A stretch of 48,622 nt of DNA from JAJVIP01 sp964405835 (GCA_964405835.1 CAYOPN010000012.1:1-48622), one strand, 5' to 3'; positions 7,901-15,319 are shown, numbered from the stretch's first letter. Notes: generated from the letters alone by a model not told the origin. Numbers and translations: made by a program.

Positions 7901-10900
7901 TATTTTGTCCTCCAATCGTTGCGTAGGAGAGGCATCTATTCTCCTGTCGTGATAAATTTCGATCCTCATACGGATGTTTATACGTTGGAAGATGTGGATA
8001 ACGAGGTCACTACCGCCAATTGGGCAAAGTGGCTTTTCAAGGACGGATTGGCGAGAGAATATTTAAATGTTGTTCCAGACGATAACGGTGGTTTCGATAT
8101 TTTTCGCTTCACGGATGCGGCGATCCGGTCGGATGAGTATCTTTATGCGCTTAGATGGGAAAATTTCCGCCGGCTAATTCAAGGGAAGGAAGTCGTTCTT
8201 ACCATTGACGCGGATTTTTGGAGTTTGGATGGGAAGCGCGGGTATCACTACGATACGCCAAAAAAAATAAGACAGCGGCTTGAGCAGTCTCCTGTTTTTG
8301 AAGTTCTTAAACAAGAAAAGGCGGAAATTGTCTCTGTTGTCTTTGCCGACTCGCTCCATTATCTGAGTAAGGGATTTAAGAATGAAAAAGCCCGCGAGAG
8401 ATGGCTCAAAAAGCTTTGGGCGATTCTTATAGAAAAATGCGAGGCCACATTTAACGATCAGAAAAAAATTCCCGGTCTTCTATTGGCCGGTATCGCCCTT
8501 TCCACCATCGGCCTCATGGGCGCCGGGCCTGTGAACGGGCAAAGTTTCTTGGCCGGAAGCGTCATTTCGCTCGTTTTGTTCGTAATGGGCGTAATATTCG
8601 TGATTGGGCATGCTTTGGGGGTATCACCGATCAATGCTGATGGCGTTCCATCGCCAACGCGCGCGGATTTGGAGCGGGATTTGAAATTTAACATTGGTTT
8701 TTTTTCAATGCGACTGAACGCTCTTCGAAATGAATTCCCCGGATTGAATATACCGGTGGTAAGGCCAAAACAACCCTATAAAGTCGAGCCGTTGGAAGGG
8801 GAAAATATAATTCGTATCGCTATTTCACCCAACGATCCTGGCCTTCTTGATATATCCGTGGATTTCTCAAAAGTTAAAACCTGGGAACAGTTAAATGTGG
8901 CCTGGGTCATGGAACAAATGCGGTGGTCGAAAACGAACATAGACCCGTTACTTCCTGTGCCGGAAGCCGAACCCACTCCTTCCCTCCCGGTGGCTCGTGC
9001 CCCTGTTGCTCCAGTCAAAAAAACCAAACCAGCCAAATCCCCGAAGAAACCGAAGTTGACGGACGCGATGCGTATGGCAGGCGTCACCATGAACGAGATT
9101 GAAATCGACGGTGAGATCTACACGGTCTACGGCATTGGGATCGCTGGCATGAAATTGGAATCTTTCTCAAAACTCTTTGGACAGATGGGGACCGCAACGA
9201 TCCTGGATACGCGCCGGGAGCCCGGCAGTGCTAATTTTCCCTGGTCCAATCAGTTGAAGTTAAAAAAGCGATACCCGTCCCGGTATAAATATCTCATCAA
9301 GGGAGACCTGAAGCGTTTGGGGTCGATGATACGCTCCGTCACCAACCGTACGGTCTGCCTGCTAAACGTGCCGTCCAATCCGGACCATTATGATCGCAAG
9401 AACCCCCTGCAATATTTGCTCGACAATTATCCGGTTAAAAAAACGCCCCCTCCTCCCCCAACCGCCATTGGAAATGTTTCAAGACTGCTATTGATCGGCA
9501 CCGCGTTTACCACGCTCGGTTTGATGGCCGCCGAACCGGCGGGAGGCGCGCAATTCCTTGTTTCGAAGATTATTAGCGCGGCTCTGGGGCTCATGGGAAT
9601 AGTTTTTATTCTTATTCATTTTGGCCAGAGGATGACGGGCGGAATTCCTTTCTTTCTTGATTTCCCCAACGAGCAAGATGCGTGGGCGAACCTGTTTAGG
9701 CATTTATTGGACGAAGGGGTTTCGGGGGAGGCTATGCGTGAATTCCGCGACATTGTCGACCGGCGCGCGGCCAGTCGGGGCGAGGACTCGGTTTTGAAAG
9801 AGGCCCGCCGGTTCTTGAGTGACGCGAGTCCGCAAGTGAGAAAACTGGTTGCCGGCATCATGAAAGATCGCCCGGTGACGAAATGGCTGGATCTTTTGGC
9901 GAACACGGAAATCTTTCGGGATCTTGACCGGTTAGCGGGGGACCTCATGCATTTTGACGGGAAAGGCCACCCCTGGTATATGGTCCCGGAAAAAATCGTT
10001 GTCCAAAACAGATGGGGAGAGAACGTCTCCATTGAAATTGTTTTGCCGCGGGCCTTTCATCAGCAATATGCCGATGTTGGGAAACAGATTTATGCCTTTG
10101 TCGAACATGCCGGAATAAATTTTTCGTCCAAGGAAATCCATCACGTCTCTTTAACGAACCTAAGTGGACTCCGGTACCGCCCCGATGAGATCAACCCCTA
10201 CTCAATCCCTCCCAAAAAAATCTCCGACAACGCTGAGCTTGCCAAAGCATTGGACGACGTCCCATTTTTGATGTTTAAAAGAGGACGCAATCATGCCCCT
10301 TTTCTTTATGTTCCTCTCGCTTTTTTGGTTTCGCAAAAATCAAGGTCGTTTCTCCGGCAAGCCTACCAAGAATATTTTTCCAGCATTGATGTCACTAAGA
10401 TTTTTTTTGAGCGTTTTGAGGCGCGGCCTCCCGGCACAAAAATCACTTTACAATCGTTGTCGGAGACAGTTGAAGGTCAATTGGAGCATCTGATCGAGGA
10501 AGCTTCCAATATGGCCGCTTACGCAAAATTCCTGAAATATAAGGAGCCTTACTTGCGTCTCCAAGCGGACAGAATCGAGTGTTACACCGCGGAGCCCATT
10601 GAATTATTGGGCAAGTCGGAGTTCGATGCAACAAGGCGCGAATGGAGACAGGATTGGGAACCGGAGATCACGCTTAAAGATCGAGTTGAATGGAATGCGA
10701 GCGGACAACGGGGGGAGAGAATGTTGGTTCTGGACATCCCGCGTGCGCTCCGGCCGGGACGGCCATTAAACAAGCGGCGCGACCTCGTTATTAACTTTGC
10801 GCAAGAGGCCGCGCGAAGATTGCTTCATCCCGATGACGCTCCGGACGTCCCATATGTGGTGACCGGGACATTCCGTACATCTTCCGCCGATGAGCCCACG

Positions 10901-12907
10901 TTCAGCGGCGACCCGTTCCTTCCTCGGAAAAAAAACGATGCGCCGGTCTGGTGCTTGGTTTTGAGTCTGGGGGGAAAAGAAGCGCTGCGGATCCCGCTGC
11001 CATTTTTGACAGATAAGGACCTAACACCCCTTGTCCTCGAAATGCTCGATCTCAACGCGAGCCCGGTTTATCTCGAAAGATTTGATGAGGTGGGCCGGGT
11101 CAAAAGGGTGCTGGGCGAAGCGATCGCGCATAAAAAATATTTCGACCCAAATAATGAATATCGCACGAGCGTCTCGGACCAAATCCGCAAGAGCGGAAAA
11201 CGTCTCCAAATCGGCAAACGCATCGCGAACGCAGCCGGCTTCGCCTTCTTGACAATCGCCCTTATGGGCGCCGGCCCGGCGGGGGGGACGGCCGGTTTCC
11301 CAATCCTCGCAATGGTTTCTGGTCTGTTTCTTGTTGTGGGGTTATTAATAATGGGTGTCGGCATGGTCGGCAATTCCGTTGGCGATAGCGGACCACCTCT
11401 TCCGAAGCAAGACCGCGTGCCGGTGTGGGTTCTGGAAGCATTTAATGTCCCGGCCAATGAATTCCGAAGTTATGTGGCCTCGCAATCACCTTTGAGATTG
11501 GCTGAACAAATAAAACGGTTTCTGCTCGCGAATCCAAAGGCGCTAGCCAAGGCCGGTGAAATCGTCCAACAAATAAAAGACGTCACCCCGCTTGAAAATG
11601 TTCCGGCGCTGGCCGGCGTCAACCCGCCAAAAGCCTTTGAGCGCCTTGTCCTTGAGGCGATGCTCGATCCACTTCTGGCAAAAAAATACATGGGCCTGGT
11701 CGGTCGTCGCAGCTCGATAAAAACAACGCTTGGTATTGCCGTTCAATTCATGGCCGGTCCTTTAGCCCCGTTCAAAAGCATGATTGTTCCCGACCAGGAA
11801 GAGTTGGGGCATTGGGAGCAATATGTTGAAAGGTTGGCAAAGGATCCCATTTCATTAAAAATTTTGGAATTCGAAGCCCATGGATATCCACTGGAGTATT
11901 CACTGGGTTATGAAGGGTTCGATTTGACATACGCAATTTCGCATAGTTTGGACAGGATCCAAGATTTGATTTTGCATGGTGTTGGGCAGAATGTAATGAG
12001 GATGTTAATGGAAAAGCACAGAATCCCCATAACAGCAATTCCCATGAGCGAAGTAAGGGCTCGTCTTCATGATGTCATGACCGCGGTCACTAAATTTAAG
12101 ATAAGTGACCCCTTTTTAAATCTGAAGCACCGGTTGATGATCGCCGATCCGTTAGCGTATTTGCCCGGGTCGTATTTTAAATCTTCGGAAAATCTCGCCC
12201 GCAGTGTCCAAAGAGGATATGAAGTTGCTCCCAACGTCATGGATCAAACATTGCGGGAGCTTTATCGGACTCAATTGCGTCCCGGCATTAAAATAAGCGT
12301 TGACGGCGTCCGGATGAAAGATTACTTGGATAGCCTCGGCATGGATTCCACTTTCACTTTGCCGGTTGAACTTACTAGGGGTGAATCGGCGTTAATTGAC
12401 CTGGTCAATCAACTGAATCCTTCTATTAGAAAACGGGTACAGAGCATACCTGAAGTCGGCCGGTTTATGCGGTTGTGGAACGAACACGGAAAAGAGATTT
12501 TGGACGCCGCGCGAAAAACCCGCATTGAGACGTTAGCATCCTATATCGATGCGCTTCAAAAAATTCTCAACTCTCATTTAAATGCCCAATCCTTCGACGG
12601 CTGGTCGGGTGGCCCTGAGGAATTTTGGAAAGAGGAAGATTTTCTTCGCAATCGGATCAATTTTCTGAAGGACCGAACAAACGAGCTTCTCTATGCAAGG
12701 CTTCCCGCGGTCGAAAAAGATTTGCTCCGTGAAGGATTTGATTTTAATGAGACCAAAGACGATATGGACAGGAGACCAGAATCCAAACAGCCGCCGGTCC
12801 AAGATCCCATAAAGGCCAAAATCGAGGACCTGCTATCGGTACCGCTTCCCAAAAACGATTGGGATAAGCAGCGCGAAGCGCACGAAGCCACGGAAAAAGC
12901 CGCTTAA
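4931..12907 (+). CDS. Giant envelope protein A: TraB/ChaN-like domain plus four TM hairpins and several soluble domains
   Basis: A 2658-residue protein with a GTG start and no clear Shine-Dalgarno. Order: signal peptide (1-21); shared N-terminal domain (about 75-490) with HIQDVHGRLEAQ, GLEGG and VLVAGGFHTDG; helical region; TM hairpin 1 (846-893); domain with arginase-like metal motifs (about 920-1170); hairpin 2 (1182-1232); basic/Pro-rich linker and DUF488-like domain (about 1398-1497); hairpin 3 (1518-1566); unknown domain (1567-2095); hairpin 4 (2098-2148); unknown C-terminal domain. Each hairpin carries a variant of STIGLMGAGP between two hydrophobic stretches. Palindromic repeats are translated in frame at residues 42-69 and 366-397. 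The N-terminal domain is paralogous to that of the giant protein starting at 31395. Overall function is unknown; signal peptide and hairpins place it in the inner membrane or envelope. Confidence 0.88.
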   Translation: MKKTLAASLALLLFFNQVLFGHTPELSFWEQRTASRKTTAKSSPWNVSIQGPLPKSKVDPGLQHARMTDLLAALSEYGTVLDVRPGKGPAIIVHIQDVHGRLEAQKNISSLILKLLEIDPDAVIGLEGGAGRVPIEKFLVPSNEANRKTGSFLLENGLLTGGEYAGFAAITAPRMYGLEVPQLYLQNVAAVRAALAEQPARLKEIEDGRRSIAARKPKVYSPALLAMDAEWSAYHAGDRHIADYISYLGKILAPAKHPQVALFLDTWKLENTLDYARAEKEREQILAGAPHSKTPEFASYLRYIQQAQSLHTETLLAELSRYEKEVWKILCKTNMQRDLQKEAAGLVLKEKLVRLTLTPAEWTEYSSSPHVVSGDLYQESPWRENNRGSRLKISGATKSFEAFYRFAEQRNHALSENFRAHQGKKISVLVAGGFHTDGLRNLLADGKATFITVCPKLKDVKHMADNDYLEVFTREKTPLEKLFESPRISLTNTLGTCPIPAGNGLDPEKVKRISEIDEATLIALQDQITQRLDTSIALAKASAERDTNRLWGDGGTPGDESAMGRNAAREIESFALQFLDILRDARERWGKNNVDPDRLGTILDIFLTGAAATYPGLIQVIRESKAEQQSLGELLTFFDTGGVTFHTLRKIGYLKGLAPGGKEIFQQTVTAIIHHIERPFFAWLGSFGKEVRHVPVPGLNDHEVSILEAGIILDQYLILLAQKSAVVRSIWDGFLARGATIPEEAYFLALERYLMAKTPPTKPPLKFEDMLAAVNELLRQPGVKAPKGAKGKNAPEVIAQKLMKAFAKGDFSKAVVSNAFTSAGATLPAGKAETFSTSLKKRFSSWLLIGVALSTIGLMGAGPVAGSPGFPVSSVIVTIALLVGVVIISAQMVGMNSRFTGDYVPTDLVDPELPLPDESTTDYEWQKMVIAWAKNAGMSHRKAWAAFVKARFDLDQESLRQFLVSIHPYAQLPAKVYSRKYLRFREHVGAYFVLQSLRRRGIYSPVVINFDPHTDVYTLEDVDNEVTTANWAKWLFKDGLAREYLNVVPDDNGGFDIFRFTDAAIRSDEYLYALRWENFRRLIQGKEVVLTIDADFWSLDGKRGYHYDTPKKIRQRLEQSPVFEVLKQEKAEIVSVVFADSLHYLSKGFKNEKARERWLKKLWAILIEKCEATFNDQKKIPGLLLAGIALSTIGLMGAGPVNGQSFLAGSVISLVLFVMGVIFVIGHALGVSPINADGVPSPTRADLERDLKFNIGFFSMRLNALRNEFPGLNIPVVRPKQPYKVEPLEGENIIRIAISPNDPGLLDISVDFSKVKTWEQLNVAWVMEQMRWSKTNIDPLLPVPEAEPTPSLPVARAPVAPVKKTKPAKSPKKPKLTDAMRMAGVTMNEIEIDGEIYTVYGIGIAGMKLESFSKLFGQMGTATILDTRREPGSANFPWSNQLKLKKRYPSRYKYLIKGDLKRLGSMIRSVTNRTVCLLNVPSNPDHYDRKNPLQYLLDNYPVKKTPPPPPTAIGNVSRLLLIGTAFTTLGLMAAEPAGGAQFLVSKIISAALGLMGIVFILIHFGQRMTGGIPFFLDFPNEQDAWANLFRHLLDEGVSGEAMREFRDIVDRRAASRGEDSVLKEARRFLSDASPQVRKLVAGIMKDRPVTKWLDLLANTEIFRDLDRLAGDLMHFDGKGHPWYMVPEKIVVQNRWGENVSIEIVLPRAFHQQYADVGKQIYAFVEHAGINFSSKEIHHVSLTNLSGLRYRPDEINPYSIPPKKISDNAELAKALDDVPFLMFKRGRNHAPFLYVPLAFLVSQKSRSFLRQAYQEYFSSIDVTKIFFERFEARPPGTKITLQSLSETVEGQLEHLIEEASNMAAYAKFLKYKEPYLRLQADRIECYTAEPIELLGKSEFDATRREWRQDWEPEITLKDRVEWNASGQRGERMLVLDIPRALRPGRPLNKRRDLVINFAQEAARRLLHPDDAPDVPYVVTGTFRTSSADEPTFSGDPFLPRKKNDAPVWCLVLSLGGKEALRIPLPFLTDKDLTPLVLEMLDLNASPVYLERFDEVGRVKRVLGEAIAHKKYFDPNNEYRTSVSDQIRKSGKRLQIGKRIANAAGFAFLTIALMGAGPAGGTAGFPILAMVSGLFLVVGLLIMGVGMVGNSVGDSGPPLPKQDRVPVWVLEAFNVPANEFRSYVASQSPLRLAEQIKRFLLANPKALAKAGEIVQQIKDVTPLENVPALAGVNPPKAFERLVLEAMLDPLLAKKYMGLVGRRSSIKTTLGIAVQFMAGPLAPFKSMIVPDQEELGHWEQYVERLAKDPISLKILEFEAHGYPLEYSLGYEGFDLTYAISHSLDRIQDLILHGVGQNVMRMLMEKHRIPITAIPMSEVRARLHDVMTAVTKFKISDPFLNLKHRLMIADPLAYLPGSYFKSSENLARSVQRGYEVAPNVMDQTLRELYRTQLRPGIKISVDGVRMKDYLDSLGMDSTFTLPVELTRGESALIDLVNQLNPSIRKRVQSIPEVGRFMRLWNEHGKEILDAARKTRIETLASYIDALQKILNSHLNAQSFDGWSGGPEEFWKEEDFLRNRINFLKDRTNELLYARLPAVEKDLLREGFDFNETKDDMDRRPESKQPPVQDPIKAKIEDLLSVPLPKNDWDKQREAHEATEKAA
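5053..5137. repeat. Palindromic repeat family 1, copy in giant gene A
   Basis: About 85 bases nearly identical to 25836-25919 in front of hisS, differing at a handful of positions and one indel. The two halves are imperfect inverted repeats around a central spacer (a CCTGG..CCAGG type stem at each end). Here it is read in frame as residues 42-69 of giant protein A, right after the signal peptide, where paralogue B has no matching insertion. Confidence 0.8.
6027..6121. repeat. Palindromic repeat in the N-terminal domain of giant gene A
   Basis: A 95-base element whose outer 33-base arms (6027-6059 and 6089-6121) are imperfect inverted repeats of each other. Each arm also forms its own small hairpin (CCCCGC..GCGGGG and CTCCCGA..TCGGGAG). 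It is translated in frame as residues 366-397 (SSSPHVVSG...SGAT) and sits just after the conserved WTEY. A different palindrome occupies the same place in giant gene B (32657-32745). Confidence 0.7.
7466..7612 (+). repeat. TM-hairpin module 1 of giant protein A
   Basis: Encodes two hydrophobic segments around the motif STIGLMGAGP, preceded by basic residues (LKKRFS). Bases 7490-7515 are identical to 8501-8526 in module 2, a 26-base exact match. Recent duplication or gene conversion is likely. Confidence 0.8.
7895..8440 (+). other. Domain in giant protein A with arginase-fold (UPF0489-like) metal motifs
   Basis: Residues about 990-1170. NFDPHTDV gives D1011, H1013 and D1015, and TIDADFW gives D1093 and D1095, the spacing and order of the bimetal ligands of the ureohydrolase/arginase fold (DxHxD, then DxD). 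The wording around NFDPHTD and DADFW is closest, from memory, to the UPF0489 family. The domain lies between TM hairpins 1 and 2. Enzyme activity is inferred only from these motifs; the remaining His ligand upstream is not certain. Confidence 0.55.
8474..8626 (+). repeat. TM-hairpin module 2 of giant protein A
   Basis: Two hydrophobic segments around STIGLMGAGPVNG, preceded by DQKK. The motif Ser codon at 8501 is 337 codons after that of module 1. Shares a 26-base identical stretch with module 1. Confidence 0.8.
9110..9420 (+). other. DUF488-like domain in giant protein A
   Basis: Residues about 1395-1497 read TVYGIGIAGMKLESFSKLF, then ILDTRREPGSANFPWSNQL and CLLNVPSNPDHYDR. This follows the DUF488 plan: a YTIGH-like strand, L..F..LL, hhDVR..P.S....P.F, and a final strand plus P..CHR-like motif. 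The Cys and His of the last motif are altered (PDHYDR), and VDVR has become LDTRR, so it may be a degenerate or divergent member. Its role is unknown. Confidence 0.5.
9482..9628 (+). repeat. TM-hairpin module 3 of giant protein A
   Basis: Hydrophobic hairpin with TTLGLMAAEPAGG, a diverged copy of the STIGLMGAGP motif, 336 codons after module 2. It follows a proline run (PPPPP) and basic residues. Confidence 0.75.
11222..11374 (+). repeat. TM-hairpin module 4 of giant protein A
   Basis: Hydrophobic hairpin with LTIALMGAGPAGG, preceded by a basic stretch (KSGKRLQIGKR). It lies 580 codons after module 3. The final soluble domain of about 510 residues follows. Confidence 0.75.
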
Positions 12908-12913
12908 ACCTAC

Positions 12914-12938
12914 AGGAACCCGCGCGGGGGCCTTTTGT
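12914..12938 (+). terminator. Possible terminator after giant gene A
   Basis: AGG-aa-CCC GCGC GGG-gg-CCT can fold into a short G/C hairpin with an internal mismatch, followed by TTTTGTT. It lies seven bases after the stop of giant gene A. The stem is short and interrupted, so confidence is modest. A TATACT at 12939-12944 directly behind it may be the -10 of the sigma-factor gene. Confidence 0.4.
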
Positions 12939-12948
12939 TATACTGCGC

Positions 12949-13629
12949 ATGGTCAATGCACTTCTTGAAAAACCAATGAATAACGTCGACGATAAAACAC
13001 GCCAAGAGTTCACCGAAATTGCGCTGCCGTACATGAACGAAATGTACGCGGGCGCGATGCGCATGACGCGCAACCCCCAGGCCGCCCAAGATCTGGCAGC
13101 CGACGTTTTTACCAAGGCGTGGCGCGCGTTCCATCAGTTTGAACGCGGCACCAACATGCGCGCGTGGCTCTACCGCATCCTGACCAACACCTACATCAAC
13201 GAATATCGCCGCAAGAAAAGACAGGGCAATCCGGTTGACATCGACAAATACGAGAACCAGGAAGAGTTTTACATTTACAACAAGATCGCTGATGGCACCG
13301 CCGGCCAGTCCGCCGACACCGAAGATCCGGCCAAGGCTATCTTGGCCAAGTTCGCGGAGCAGGATATTGTGAACGCGATGGAGCAACTCCCGGACGGCTA
13401 CCGCGAAACGGTCATCCTGTCCGACATGCAAGGTTTGACGTACGAAGAAATTTCGCAGGCGCTGGACATTCCCATCGGGACCGTCCGTTCAAGGCTCAAC
13501 CGGGGCCGCCGCCATTTGCAGAAGGCCCTCTGGGACGAAGCGGTCAAGTCCGGCTACGTGACCGACAAAGAAATGAACCCCATGAAGCGCTGGTCAAACA
13601 AGCTGTTCCGGTCAATGAGGGGGAGATGA
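12949..13629 (+). CDS. ECF-type RNA polymerase sigma factor (RpoE/SigR-like)
   Basis: A 226-residue sigma-70 family factor with only regions 2 and 4. Region 2 spans about residues 20-90 (NPQAAQDLAADVFTKAWRAFHQF, then MRAWLYRILTNTYINEYRRKKR). Region 4 is about 135-190 (AMEQLPDGYRETVILSDMQGLTYEEISQALDIPIGTVRSRLNRGRRHLQ). It would direct RNA polymerase to a stress or envelope regulon. The next gene encodes a zinc-type anti-sigma factor and overlaps by ATGA, the usual partner arrangement. A TATACT at 12939-12944 sits only four bases before this ATG, so if it is the real -10 element the true start is either leaderless or the in-frame ATG at 12976 (MNNVDD). The linker between the regions contains an acidic, Ala-rich insert. 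Confidence 0.9.
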   Translation: MVNALLEKPMNNVDDKTRQEFTEIALPYMNEMYAGAMRMTRNPQAAQDLAADVFTKAWRAFHQFERGTNMRAWLYRILTNTYINEYRRKKRQGNPVDIDKYENQEEFYIYNKIADGTAGQSADTEDPAKAILAKFAEQDIVNAMEQLPDGYRETVILSDMQGLTYEEISQALDIPIGTVRSRLNRGRRHLQKALWDEAVKSGYVTDKEMNPMKRWSNKLFRSMRGR

Positions 13630-13853
13630 TGTTGAGTTGCGAGCAGGTGATTCAGGAGATTTGGGTCTATCTGGACCAGGGTTTGAAAGGAGAGCAACTC
13701 ATCTACGTCAAACAACATTTGGAATTGTGCCGCGCCTGCTTCTCACGCTGTGAATTCGAAAAGCTCTTAAGAGAGAACTGCAAAACCAAAACCGACCATG
13801 CCTGCCCCGACGCCGTCAAAGACCGTATACGGAAAATCCTCGAGCAATACTAA
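13626..13853 (+). CDS. Anti-sigma factor with ZAS zinc-binding motif (zf-HC2)
   Basis: A 75-residue cytoplasmic protein with the ZAS motif H31-x3-C35-x2-C38 (HLELCRACF) plus Cys5, which could complete the zinc site. This resembles RsrA-type redox-sensing anti-sigma factors, in which oxidation releases the sigma factor. It has no TM segment, unlike many RseA-type partners. The ATG at 13626 overlaps the sigma-factor stop (ATGA). It should bind the ECF factor encoded just upstream and hold it inactive. The 3' end overlaps the stop of the convergent LysM/FecR gene by four bases. The redox role is inferred from family resemblance. Confidence 0.85.
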   Translation: MMLSCEQVIQEIWVYLDQGLKGEQLIYVKQHLELCRACFSRCEFEKLLRENCKTKTDHACPDAVKDRIRKILEQY

Positions 13854-15319
13854 GGCTTGTTGTACGTCACTTGCCGGGTGACGACCACTTCGTTTCCGCC
13901 GGCGTCCCGCGCTACGATGCGGATTTTGTTGGCGCCGGGTTTAAGATAAGCGGTTGATCCAAACCGGCCGTTATTTTGGATGAAAATCACTTGCCCATTG
14001 ACCGAAATTGACACGGCGCCTTTGGCCGTTCCCGTCACGTCGCAATAACTCTCCGTTCCTGAAAATGACGCCCCTTCCGCTGGTTTGATGTCTTCGAGGG
14101 ATGGGGGCACCGTGTCCTTGATGATCATGGCCGGCGCCGAATAAGCGCCGCGCGTGCCGAGCGCGTCCATAAACGCGACGCGCATGTAATACGTGCCGTC
14201 GGGGACTGCTTGGGCTTTGATATCGAAGGATTTCGCGGTGGTTTCCGTTTTCTCAACCAAGATGCGTTGAAATTTATCGTCGGCCGCCAGTTGCACGTGG
14301 TAACTGGAAAGACTGGTGTCGGCCACCACGGTCTTGGATTTTCCCGCTGCCTGGTCGCCGAGCTGTTTGGCGACCGTGGGCGGCTTAAACGTGATCGGCT
14401 TGTCCCCCGCCTGCGTCGGGATTTTTTTCAGCGCTTCGACTTTCATGTTGGCAGGATCAAAATCTTTAAATTCCGTAAGTGGTTTTGGATCGACCGGCGC
14501 CGAGAATTTTGGCACCTGCGTACCAAACCCTTCTTTCACGCGGACGGTTTTCCCCTTGGCGGTCACGTTCACTTCGCCTTTGTACACGAACACCACTTCG
14601 GTCTCGTCTTCGCGGATCTTCGCCTGGTATTCGGAATTTGAGCCGCGCGGGTTGACCACGGTGCCGCCGGGCATGATCACTTTGGCGCGCGAGGCTTTAA
14701 TGTCGCCTTGCAAAAGTTGGACTTCCTGCATGATCTTCTCGGGTTTCAGCACCACATAGGAGTTTTCGTTGATCTGCACGATTTCTTTCGATGGAAAACG
14801 CACGCGCGCGGCGCCGCCTTTCATGGTGCGCAAACTGTCTTCATATCGCAGCGTCATATCGGTCGTGGCCGTTTTAAAATCGGATTCGTCGCGCCGTTTG
14901 TAACGCACTTCCGGCACCATGTTGATCAACTGCGCCGTGCGGTATTCCTCGCGGATCAAGCTCACCGGTATTTTGATGCGGCTCCCCGGCAGCGCGATGG
15001 TCGGGTCGGCCGTCGGAAGGTTGTTCACCTTGACGATCTCTGGCCACTTCTGCGGGTCTTTCAAATATTTGTTGGCGATGTTCCACATCGTGTCGCCAGG
15101 ACTAACCACCACTTCCTGAAGGCTTTCTTGTGCATGAACCGAGCTAAATGACAACAAAAACAGAATCGTCATCCCAAACAGAATCGTCATCCCGGCGAAA
15201 GCCGGGATCCAGGCTGTTAACTTGTCTTTAAAATCAGGTTTAAAACCTGGATCCCGGCTTTCGCCGGGATGACGGGTTCCGTCGGGATGACGAATTTCGC
15301 CGGGGTGACGGGTTTTCAT
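13850..15319 (-). CDS. Exported LysM and FecR domain protein with C-terminal Ig-like domain
   Basis: With the start at 15319, a 489-residue protein. The mature part begins near VHAQESLQEVVV. A LysM domain follows (VVVSPGDTMWNIANKYLKDPQKWPEIVKVNNL), expected to bind peptidoglycan. Then comes a FecR-type beta domain (GGAARVRFPSKEIVQINENSYVVLKP... LQGDIKAS... VVNPRGSNSEYQ), a strand-rich segment (YYMRVAFMDALGTRG) and a C-terminal Ig-like domain (VTGTAKGAVSISVNGQ... LKPGANKIRIVARDAGGNEV). The ATG at 15319 overlaps the histidine-kinase stop (ATGA), supporting coupling. However, the first 45-50 residues (RHPGEIRHPDGTRHPGESRDPG... WIPAFAGMT) are translated palindromic repeat. ATGs at 15190 and 15172, also repeat-derived, would give a short hydrophobic signal peptide and may be the true start. 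Confidence 0.82.
   Translation of the reverse strand: MKTRHPGEIRHPDGTRHPGESRDPGFKPDFKDKLTAWIPAFAGMTILFGMTILFLLSFSSVHAQESLQEVVVSPGDTMWNIANKYLKDPQKWPEIVKVNNLPTADPTIALPGSRIKIPVSLIREEYRTAQLINMVPEVRYKRRDESDFKTATTDMTLRYEDSLRTMKGGAARVRFPSKEIVQINENSYVVLKPEKIMQEVQLLQGDIKASRAKVIMPGGTVVNPRGSNSEYQAKIREDETEVVFVYKGEVNVTAKGKTVRVKEGFGTQVPKFSAPVDPKPLTEFKDFDPANMKVEALKKIPTQAGDKPITFKPPTVAKQLGDQAAGKSKTVVADTSLSSYHVQLAADDKFQRILVEKTETTAKSFDIKAQAVPDGTYYMRVAFMDALGTRGAYSAPAMIIKDTVPPSLEDIKPAEGASFSGTESYCDVTGTAKGAVSISVNGQVIFIQNNGRFGSTAYLKPGANKIRIVARDAGGNEVVVTRQVTYNKP
15162..15318. repeat. Palindromic repeat cluster at the start of the LysM/FecR gene
   Basis: The core is a perfect inverted repeat of 28-29 bases (15185-15213 against 15246-15274) around a roughly 32-base A/T-rich spacer; each arm has an inner hairpin (CCCGGC gaaa GCCGGG). 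It is flanked by a direct copy of CAGAATCGTCATCCC (15161 and 15179 area) and by several short GGGATGACG-type units up to 15310. All of it is read as protein in the LysM/FecR gene. Confidence 0.9.

Noticed and set aside
15162..15318. CRISPR-like array
   Set aside because: The repeats are inverted palindromes and short tandem units without uniform spacers, and no cas gene is nearby.
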